This document shows, piece by piece, positions 38,211 to 46,100 of a DNA stretch of 64,000 bases. Numbering within the stretch: the first letter of the stretch is position 1; each line of letters begins with the position of its first letter. Source of the DNA: Pycnococcus provasolii (Eukaryota > Chlorophyta > Pseudoscourfieldiophyceae > Pseudoscourfieldiales). The notes below the pieces were generated by a model. The model was not told the DNA's origin. It made no database searches and worked only from the letters and a program-made list of their open reading frames with translations. The stretch spans positions 124,001 to 188,000 of the forward strand of contig CP150586.1 of the NCBI GenBank assembly GCA_049487715.1, read 5' to 3'. The position numbers and the translations under genes were made by a program.

Positions 38211-38936
38211 TTGAACTACTCGGCCGCCTGCGTCGCCGCCAGCCTCTACAACGTGTGCATCCCTCGTTGCCTTTTTGGATCCATTCTGGTGGTGGAACAC
38301 AGTTTTTCTTCACGGAAATTTCAAAGTGCCGTCGAGCGCGATGCGATCCAGGAGGAGTTCTTCTGCCGATTCACTGAAGTGAGTGCGCCATCATCACTCA
38401 TTCTGTCTGGCGATCACGACGATGATACGCTCACGCTTGCAGCAACTTGCAAGCGGGTGCAGCCAACACAATTATTAAAACTACTGAATTCGGGCGGCGG
38501 GGGAACGAACACGAGTGCGCCTTAATTTTATTTTAAGTAAGTTAAAACAAAAATTGCGTGCGCCTTCATAAGCATGACTACCTCCTAAGTTAAAAAACAA
38601 TAAGTGCGTGCGTGAGTGCGTGCATCATCCTGAGTATTTCCTGGTATCCATCCATAATTGCCGCGAGCAGCGAGCTCTAGCCTCCCTAGACTAAGTAGTG
38701 AAATCTGTAGAGGTAGTAGAGGAGGCGACGACAACAAGCAAGACAACAAGTTGAGTTAGTTACCCGCGGAACCCGCCGAAATGCGAGAATATATATCACC
38801 ATAGATAGTAGGAAGTATACATGCATGCGTGCGGTAAGAAGTGTGACTGTGCGAGTGAGTGAGTCCCCCATACTACTCCATGAACTTTATTCCATAAAGA
38901 TTACAGAGAGAGGACTAGAGGAGTGAACGAGTTCAC

Positions 38937-39121
38937 GAGTGAGTGAGTGAGTGAGTGAGTGAGTGAGTGAGTGAGTGAGTGAGTGAGTGAGTGAGTGAGT
39001 GAGTGAGTGAGTGAGTGAGTGAGTGAGTGAGTGAGTGAGTGAGTGAGTGAGTGAGTGAGTGAGTGAGTGAGTGAGTGAGTGAGTGAGTGAGTGAGTGAGT
39101 GAGTGAGTGAGTGAGTGAGTG
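38937..39121. repeat. (GAGT)n tetranucleotide satellite, about 46 units
   Basis: Uninterrupted GAGT repeat of about 185 bp. On the minus strand it reads as a Leu-Thr-His-Ser open frame, which is an artefact of the repeat. Confidence 0.97.
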
Positions 39122-39151
39122 AACCCCGAATCATTAAAATAATTCGGGGTT
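39122..39151. repeat. Inverted repeat, 10-bp stem, 10-base loop
   Basis: AACCCCGAAT at 39122-39131 pairs with ATTCGGGGTT at 39142-39151, immediately after the GAGT array; a third GATTCGGGG follows at 39154. Confidence 0.7.
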
Positions 39152-39298
39152 TGCGATTCGGGGAAACTTTTGCCTTTTCGGTTTCCCGAAGCTTCTCCCC
39201 CATGAAAAAGTAACTTACGCGAAATGTCCGTCGTCAACGCCAAGAGCACGAGCAAGATCACGAGCAGGAGTGAAGACTAGGTTCATGTTGATGACTCC

Positions 39299-41164
39299 TT
39301 GAATAGTCATAGGAATGTGTGTCCATATTTTCTTGCGAATAAGTATCACACGTGTACCTCGCGATGCCTACTGATTCAGCAGGAGAAAATTACATTATCT
39401 GGCGGTGGTGGTGGTGGTGGTTCATGTTTTGGTGGTGGTTCATCCTTGGCGTCGTCAACATCATTGGCGTCGGCGCCTTCTTTATCCCCATCGTTGGTTG
39501 CGGGCACTTCTTCGTCGATTTCTCCTTCTGATTCGAATTCTCAGGGGGGTAATGTGTTTCCCATCGCGCGTGCGCGTGCAGTCAGACGGGTCGACGCGTC
39601 AGCAACATCCGACGACGACGTTCTTGAGGATGCGATTTTCTCGGCGATCGCGGGTGGCGCATCTTCACGCCGACCCGTTCTCATCGCAAACGCCAACGGA
39701 ATACGAAAAGCCGCCTGCTGCGACCAACGCTGGGACGCCAAGGCGTGGGCGAAAGCAATCAACCAAAAAGCAAACGTTGACAGTCGCAAAACTGTCGTCG
39801 AAGCGAAAAATAAGCAGCCGCCGAGAGCACACCACGACGACCCGCGCGCGAGAACAACGGGAGATGTCACGATCGACCAGCTCGCGGAGTACGTCGTCGA
39901 CGCTACGCCACTACCACTGCCGACAAGAAACGAAGACGAAGATACATCAAAATCAGCGACGACGACGACGACGTGGCACGTGCACCGCTGGCGCGCGTTC
40001 GAAGACAACGCAGCTTGGCTCGACCACCTCCCACGCCTCGACGAAGTTCCCGACCTCGACTGGAACGCGCACGAAAGTGCCGCAAAGACTGAGGCGCCGC
40101 CGTCGCGGCCGGCATTTCTCGGCGCATCATCCAGCGACGATACCAACGACGACAACAAGCCAAGCGCTGCCAACGACAACTCCGCAACTGCATCCGTGCT
40201 CCTCTCGCAGTACGCGCTCTCGCTCGGACCAGCGGGTACTGTTGTACGCCTGCACACGGACGCAGACGGACGACACGTGTGGCTCGCAGTCACATGCGGA
40301 CGTGTGCAAGTGGCGCTGTACGGTCCTGCGGACCACCGCGCGATCTACGCGTCGGAAAGTCTCGAGAACCACAGCTTCGTCGACCCGTTCGCACCGGACT
40401 TGGAGGCGTATCCGCTGTACCGCGCGGCGACGCCGCTCGCTGCAACCCTCATGCCCGGCGACGTGCTCATCGTTCCGGCAGAGTGGTACGTTGTCACGCG
40501 CGCTCTTTCGCCGCACGTCATGATCAGCAAGGAGTTCTACGCTGCGGACAACGCGGCACTGCATGCTCGCGCCTCCGTGCAGAGGATGCGAAAAGCACGC
40601 GAGGCGGCAGATGCCAACCATTCGCTTGACGGCGATGGCGACGGCGATGGCGTTGGAGACGACGACGACTATGGCCGCAACGGCAAGTCAGCTCTTGAGG
40701 CTGCGGAGGCGTTCAAGATCAAGGGCAACACCGCGTATGCTCGGGCATGCTTTCGCGAGGCAACCGCGGCGTACGGTCGCTGTCTTGAGGTGTGCGAGCG
40801 CGCCCTCGACAAGAAGAGTCGCGGCACGCCGCCGGATGATATTCCGTCGCTGCGTCGCGTGCGCATCGCCGCGCTCGCGAATCGACTGGCATGCGCGGTG
40901 AAGCGCAAGGCTTGGCACGAGGGCATCGCAGATGCGAACGAGGTGGTTCGCGGTGGCACGGCAGACCCGATCATCGTGAAGGTACTTTACCGTCGTGGTC
41001 AGTGCCACGCGGGCGTGGGCGATGCGACGGCTGCCGAGGTTGACTTCAAGCGCGCTTTCGAGCTGGATCCGACGAGCGTCGAGGCGAAGGAGGCGATTGA
41101 CCTGTTCAAGCAGCCGCTGCACCGCGTTCTCGTGGAGTCGAGGAAGTTGGCAAATCAGAGTTGA
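39299..41164 (+). CDS. JmjC/cupin-like protein with C-terminal TPR domain (5' exon unresolved)
   Basis: About 620 residues. After a Gly/Ser-rich start, a JmjC/cupin_8-like domain spans about 85-430: RRPVLIANA and WDAKAWAKA, the metal-type motif LHTDADG (about 319-325), VTCGRVQVALYGP, and GDVLIVPAEWYVVTRAL. The position normally holding the distal histidine (PAxWWH) is valine, so 2-oxoglutarate/iron catalysis is doubtful. Three TPR-like helix pairs follow: AEAFKIKGNTAYARACFREATAAYGRCL, ALANRLACAVKRKAWHEGIADANEVV and VLYRRGQCHAGVGDATAAEVDFKRAFELDP, a co-chaperone-like arrangement. There is no ATG in frame before the domain; the frame opens with TTG, so the start codon must be in an upstream exon, for example spliced to the CAG at 39377-39379. 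Converges on the TMEM53-like gene, 40 bp apart. Confidence 0.7.
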   Translation: MNSHRNVCPYFLANKYHTCTSRCLLIQQEKITLSGGGGGGGSCFGGGSSLASSTSLASAPSLSPSLVAGTSSSISPSDSNSQGGNVFPIARARAVRRVDASATSDDDVLEDAIFSAIAGGASSRRPVLIANANGIRKAACCDQRWDAKAWAKAINQKANVDSRKTVVEAKNKQPPRAHHDDPRARTTGDVTIDQLAEYVVDATPLPLPTRNEDEDTSKSATTTTTWHVHRWRAFEDNAAWLDHLPRLDEVPDLDWNAHESAAKTEAPPSRPAFLGASSSDDTNDDNKPSAANDNSATASVLLSQYALSLGPAGTVVRLHTDADGRHVWLAVTCGRVQVALYGPADHRAIYASESLENHSFVDPFAPDLEAYPLYRAATPLAATLMPGDVLIVPAEWYVVTRALSPHVMISKEFYAADNAALHARASVQRMRKAREAADANHSLDGDGDGDGVGDDDDYGRNGKSALEAAEAFKIKGNTAYARACFREATAAYGRCLEVCERALDKKSRGTPPDDIPSLRRVRIAALANRLACAVKRKAWHEGIADANEVVRGGTADPIIVKVLYRRGQCHAGVGDATAAEVDFKRAFELDPTSVEAKEAIDLFKQPLHRVLVESRKLANQS

Positions 41165-41204
41165 AGTTTTACTTTACATACACACTGTACACTGTGTAAC
41201 ATAT

Positions 41205-42134
41205 TTACAGTTTCGAACGAACGTGGGACTGCTGTCTCACGTCATCCACCAAAGACTGGATGGCGTTGACGTACTCTTGCGGGTTGGTTTTGAGCGCAGC
41301 CATGTGTCGTGCGGACTCCAATCGTAGCAGGCGCACGTCCTTCGCTCCCGCATCTGACAGACGTTTTGCAAACCTTTCGACGTCTTCTATGAGCGATATG
41401 TTGTCCGCCTTCGATGCGATCAGAAGCGTTGGGCCTGGTATTCTTTTCTCGACGAGTATTCTCCAGAATCGCCGTCTCTGTCTTTCAAACTCAGGGAGAA
41501 GCACGGTGTCGAGGATGGGAAGTGCCGCGAACGCCGCAGAAACGGCAAGTTTTGGAACTTTCGTGGTACGTGTGGCATCTTTCATGAACTGCACGCCTCT
41601 GCTACTTTTGAAGTCGACGGGTCCTGACTCGTACACGGTCGCTCGCATGCACATCTTTAATTGCGGGTAAGAGTCGAGTTGTTCGAGCATTTGGTAGAAG
41701 ATGGATTTGGATGCGCCACTGCAAACGTGCACGATAACACTGACACATTTAAGGTTCTTGACTTGCGCATCAAGACGTCGTAACGTGTGCGTGGCATATC
41801 TTGCTGCTAACAGTGGAATCCACATCGCGAGAATCGACGGCGTAGGAACATTGATGAAGATGAATCGGGACACATCGTCACCCATAGCATCACCGACGAC
41901 GCCATCACCCGATTCCAGACTCGCCCGGCTGCTTGAGCCGTTCTCGCCCTCACCTAATACGCCCAGACTCGCCCGGCTACGCCGTTCTCGCCCCGAACGC
42001 TCTTGATGAGAATACACGTCATTCATGCGACTCATCTGAGTACGAGTAGCACCCATCCATCCCAGGAGCACGACAATGACGACACTTTTACCCTGAGGGG
42101 ACGCATGGGACGCCGACGCCGACGCCGACGCCAT
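41205..42134 (-). CDS. TMEM53 / DUF829-type alpha/beta hydrolase-like protein
   Basis: 309 residues from the ATG at 42134. Family signatures: VVIVVLLGWMGATRTQMSRM near the N-terminus; an IFINVPTP region; HVCSGASKSIFYQML at the usual nucleophile elbow (Ser in CSGAS); YESGPVDFKSSRGVQF; and the C-terminal PTLLIASKADNISLIEDVERFAKRL with SARHM (acid and histidine region). Between the first strand and the rest, about residues 45-75 (SGRERRSRASL ... SSSRASLES) are encoded by two copies of the 28-bp dispersed repeat, so this loop is an insertion. TMEM53 proteins are nuclear-envelope or membrane proteins in animals; their biochemical role is unclear. The open frame extends to 42335 only from TTG. Confidence 0.8.
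   Translation of the reverse strand: MASASASASHASPQGKSVVIVVLLGWMGATRTQMSRMNDVYSHQERSGRERRSRASLGVLGEGENGSSSRASLESGDGVVGDAMGDDVSRFIFINVPTPSILAMWIPLLAARYATHTLRRLDAQVKNLKCVSVIVHVCSGASKSIFYQMLEQLDSYPQLKMCMRATVYESGPVDFKSSRGVQFMKDATRTTKVPKLAVSAAFAALPILDTVLLPEFERQRRRFWRILVEKRIPGPTLLIASKADNISLIEDVERFAKRLSDAGAKDVRLLRLESARHMAALKTNPQEYVNAIQSLVDDVRQQSHVRSKL
41917..41992 (+). repeat. 28-bp dispersed repeat, copies 2 and 3, inside a CDS
   Basis: Copy 2 is 41917-41948 (with a TTGA insertion), copy 3 is 41965-41992. Both lie inside the TMEM53-like coding sequence and keep its frame. Confidence 0.85.
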
Positions 42135-42233
42135 TCTTCGCGCGATTCCTAAAATAAAGTTTATGATATGGATTTCGAGGAGGGGGCGACGAATCCCAAA
42201 AAACGCAAACTGGGGGGGGGCAGAAGGAGTGAC

Positions 42234-42266
42234 GGTTAGGGTTTCCAGGGAACTAATTAGGGTTAG
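42234..42266. repeat. TTAGGG units in a divergent promoter
   Basis: Three TTAGGG units between the TMEM53-like gene (minus) and the small ORF at 42424 (plus). Confidence 0.65.
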
Positions 42267-42423
42267 TAGCCCATCCTTTTTCCATTCCCTTGGCGTCGGC
42301 CCTTCTGAAGCTTCTTTCTCCTCGCTCCCTCCCAATCATTTCAATCGGCTCGCCCTGAATCTCGGCGCCACACGTCGTCGTCGTCCAATTGAACGCGAAC
42401 ATCGTCGAGACTCGAGAGGTTTG

Positions 42424-42747
42424 ATGGAGGAGGGCGTCGAGGAGGAGGGCGGGGGCTACTGCTTCGAGCCGCCGGAGCGGACGCTGCGCCCGGGTGGCAG
42501 CTGCCTCAAGGAGGACAGCGAGGCGCTCCGCTGCGCGTACTTCACTCGCGAAGCGCTCAAGATGGTGGACGTGGAGGGCGGGTTCAAGCTGCGCGACCCG
42601 ACGCCCGAGGAGCTCGACGCCACAGTCTTCGAGGGCGAGCGGGTCGGGCTCGAGTTCCGCTACAGCCCGTGGGACGCCGACGGCGCGAGCGACAGGCCTC
42701 CTAGGCCTTCTCCTTTTCTCTACCTCTGCCTTTTACTTTCATTCTAG
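42424..42747 (+). CDS. Small hypothetical protein, 107 residues, possibly a first exon
   Basis: ATG 42424 follows a pyrimidine-rich leader. The first 90 residues are acidic with strong codon-position GC bias like the neighbouring genes (YCFEPPERTLRPGGSCLKEDSEALRCAYFTREALKMVDVEGGFKLRDPTPEELDAT in segments). The last 17 residues (PPRPSPFLYLCLLLSF) look like translated non-coding sequence, so the true gene may end earlier, be truncated or continue into an unseen exon. No family recognised. Confidence 0.4.
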   Translation: MEEGVEEEGGGYCFEPPERTLRPGGSCLKEDSEALRCAYFTREALKMVDVEGGFKLRDPTPEELDATVFEGERVGLEFRYSPWDADGASDRPPRPSPFLYLCLLLSF

Positions 42748-43136
42748 TAACTAAACACTACCTTAAGCACTTTCTACTTAAGGTCTCCCTCTCCTACAAC
42801 ACCAGCTAGCATGCCTAGTGATGATGATTACTTTCCCTGAGGGTAATTGAACGATTACAACATTTATTTTCTTCAAAAAAGCAACAACAACAATCCGAGT
42901 CATCAGTCCTCAAAATGTACGTACGTGTGAAAAACATCTTCACTCACTCACTCACTCGTCCGTTCGTTCTTCGCCGTGCCGTGCATGTATGCACGCATGC
43001 ATGATTCCCTCTCTCCCTCTCTCTCTCCCTCTCTCTGAGTGCAACAACAACAACTACTCCTCCCTTCCTTGGCGGCGGCTGGCTGGCTGGCTCCTCCTCC
43101 TTAATTGCCTGTCTGTCTAAGAGCTTGTCTAGCTAG
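42748..43136. other. Intergenic region with simple repeats
   Basis: Contains CTCACTCACTCACTCG, CATGCATGTATGCACGCATGCATG, a CTCTCTCCCTCTCTCT tract and TAGCTAGCTAGCTAG, which runs into the stop codon of the protease gene. No gene seen. Confidence 0.5.
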
Positions 43137-46100
43137 CTAGCTAGAGCTGGATGCTCCTCGCACCTCGCACAGCCACCGCTGCGTCGGTGCTTGTCCGCCC
43201 ACCGCCACCAACGTCGCATTCACGCCGAATTCGCCCCTCTGGTCCGAAATGCTGAGCGGACATTCAAGCACGGTATGCCCGGTGCCGTCCGAAGATGACA
43301 TGGCGACGGACATGCGCAGAGGGCCCGTCTCCGTGCGCTCCCACTTAATGCACGCGCCCTGCGCCGTCGCGACGTATCCGCCAAACACGCGCTCGCCAGA
43401 CGCACGTCCTTCCGCGCTCGCTTCACTGGCGCACCAAGCAGTCATGCAAGAGTCCGCCTGGCCGTCGGGAAATCCAGCCTCCTCCTCGCGTTTCTTTCCA
43501 AGCATGCCGACGAAGATGGATCCTGCACTCCCAGGCTCTGAGACCTCCGTACGAACGTAGCCATCGCTCACAACTTCGCCCGCGGGAGCACCGGGAATGC
43601 TGAATGTTCCTTCGAATTTGCCTTGCAAAACAACAGGACAAGGTATCGGCACCATCAGTGCAAGCGGATTGTCACGTCGCTCGGAAAGTGCGCTGCTTGC
43701 CGCAACGACGCCCGTCTCGGGTGTCCGGCTAGCCGTCGCCAAGCTAGCACCGCCGCCCTGATCAAATGCCGTCAAAATCAGCTCAGGCTCAACGACAATC
43801 TCCGACGTGGTATTTTCTGAGCTGCGCTGCAAGGCGCGGTAAAACGTGTGCGGTGCCTTCACCTTCAGAACCTTGCGCTCCTCGTCTGACACACTCCAGC
43901 TCGGCGTCGCGTCGCCATCCTCTCCGAACTTGGGAGACACTCGAGTCCACTCGCCTATCGTCTGTTTGCCACCGCTGCGCGCGCGTATCATCGGGCCAAG
44001 CAACTCCAAGGTGAACGGCACGAGGCCAAATTCGGGTGCATCCTCTCGCCACCTGTGGCACCGACTGTATCCGGTATGCGGGAAAAAGAGCTGGGAATTG
44101 TCGTCGCCTTGGAATGGGTCGCCCGCACCCTCTTTCGCCGATGCATCGCGCATCACCTTGTTCCTCGCTTGCACGAAGCTGTCGAGATGAGCATCAGGAA
44201 CACTCAGGACATAGGGCAGCACGGCACCTCCGCGAGCACGAGGAACGTCAATGAAAAAGCCGTCAGATGCTCCGCTGCGCTCTGTCGCTTCTTTCTTATC
44301 TCCCTCCTCCTCCTCCTCGAAGATGGAGTCATCGTAAACGTAGTCATCGTCACCACCATGGAAGCCTGCGGCATATCCAGCGCCCTCCTCAAGTCCCTCC
44401 ACGTCCACACGCCTATGGCTCACCTCGAGCGTCGGGCGCACTGGCTTGCCTTTCAGCTCAGTCACCTGCTGGAGCGTCGTGGCATTCAAGAGCATGCGAA
44501 GACGGCCGTAAACGAACTCATTGAGAGGAGCGCCGCAACGCGGGCCGTACATGATGCGAATGGTAACTGGACGTATGTCGTCGCCCGCATCCACCGTCAC
44601 GGATGCCATCGACGCCGTCTGCAACGGGTCGGTGCCCGTTTGATACAGTGCTAAGTACGCGCCACTCCACTTGCCTTCCACCTGAGTGAGAGTCGCCCCA
44701 GCAGCTCCGCCGAAGAAACTCACCTGTGCGGGGCGATCAATCATGAAGAGAACACGACTTTCGCCAGGCTCGAACGTGCTGACGGCGTCGGGATTCGTGG
44801 CGGAATCGCGCGTCGCGAACGAACCATTCACGCCTGTGATTCGTATGCCGCTCCAAGCATATGCGCGCAGCGGGATGCCGCCCTGAGCATCGGCAGTGAG
44901 ATCCCACTCTGTGACCGGCTCACTCTCCATAAGTGCATTGCACTCTTCCCTCGTATCCGCGATGCCAGACTGGAACTTCGCGCCAACCTCGCTATCCGCA
45001 AAGGCACATGTCGCCGCGAATCGCTCAGCCGCCGCAGGGTCGGCACCCTCCGCCGTGACGTCCTCGCACGTTTCATAGCTGTAGAAAAGCAGCTTGTTCG
45101 CGGCGACCGTCGCCTGAGCACGTCCGGGTGGACTGCAGTTCAGAGGATCGACGTAGCACCAAGATTGGCAGCACCAATTTCCAAGCTCCGTCTTGTTGCC
45201 CCACAGCGATTCGCATCGGCCAGCATCCCAAGGCGCGCAGCTCGTGCCGTAGCTTGTGCCAAGAGTATCCAAGTCCAAGCCTGTATTTGAACCTGTGCAT
45301 GGGCACGATTCCTGTGTCGCCTTGACGGCTGCCTCCGTGCTACTATCCTTCGTTGAGCAAAAGGCGCTCTTTAAAGCGTCGTGGATGAACGCGCCAGCGG
45401 AGGAATTCGTCACATCCGTAAGACGCAAACGTGCACCAGATTGATCGAGGCGGAAGCCTGGGCATGCAATCTTGTTATCGTCATCGTCGTCATCTTCGTC
45501 GTCTTCCGCCAGCTCCTTCTCTTGCGAAGACGCCTCTTCGGTGCCCTCAAACGTGTCCTCGCCGCTGGTGGCGTAGCGCCCAAGACACTGCTCATCAGGC
45601 GTCGATTGGCAATCCGTTGGACTGTACGAGTAGAAGAGCAAGGATTCCGGCGATGCACTGCTCAGACGAGCACTCGGGCAGTCGCGGCTTACGTAGCACC
45701 ATGACTGGCAGCACCAGCCTCCAAGTGGCACACTGGCGCCGGCGCGAGGCGCATCGGGACCCCAGAGAGCGTTGCACTTCTCGAGATCGAGCGGGAGAAG
45801 GGACGAACCGGCGTCGTCAAGCTGCTGAGATTCCCACGCCGCACATGACGTGCCAAAACCACGTCCGAACACAGACTCGTCGATCCCGGTGTTTACGCCC
45901 GTGCACGCACAGTCCTGCGCCTCCTTCTCAGCGACCGTGAGGCGATCACGCACCTTCGCCGTGTCCTGCTCGTTGAAGGCGCATTGTTCCGCGAGCGCTT
46001 CACCGGCGGGGAAGTACACGTCGGTGAGGAACAAGCGCCACAGTGCAAGCAGCGGTGAGCTGTCAAGGGACTCGTAAACCTGCGAACCTTGCGCCGCTTC

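Larger units (their letters stand above)
38211..39280. other. Intergenic region with a long GAGT satellite and a hairpin
   Basis: The first 310 bp are open in one frame but without recognisable domains and are probably 3' UTR. Further on there are GTGCGTGCGTGAGTGCGTG tracts, then the (GAGT)n array at 38937-39121 and a 10-bp-stem hairpin at 39122-39151 (AACCCCGAAT / ATTCGGGGTT). Confidence 0.5.

Noticed and set aside
38211-38525. 104-codon plus-strand ORF after the surface-protein stop
   Set aside because: No ATG context, no domain, and composition like UTR.
38941-39120. Possible CRISPR-like array
   Set aside because: A pure 4-bp repeat with no spacers, in a eukaryotic setting.
38887-39261. 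Minus-strand ORF made of repeated Ser-Leu-Thr-His
   Set aside because: It is only the translation of the GAGT satellite; any frame of such a 4-bp repeat without a stop stays open.
42135-42335. N-terminal extension of the TMEM53-like ORF
   Set aside because: Begins with TTG and crosses the TTAGGG units of the divergent promoter; the ATG at 42134 fits better.
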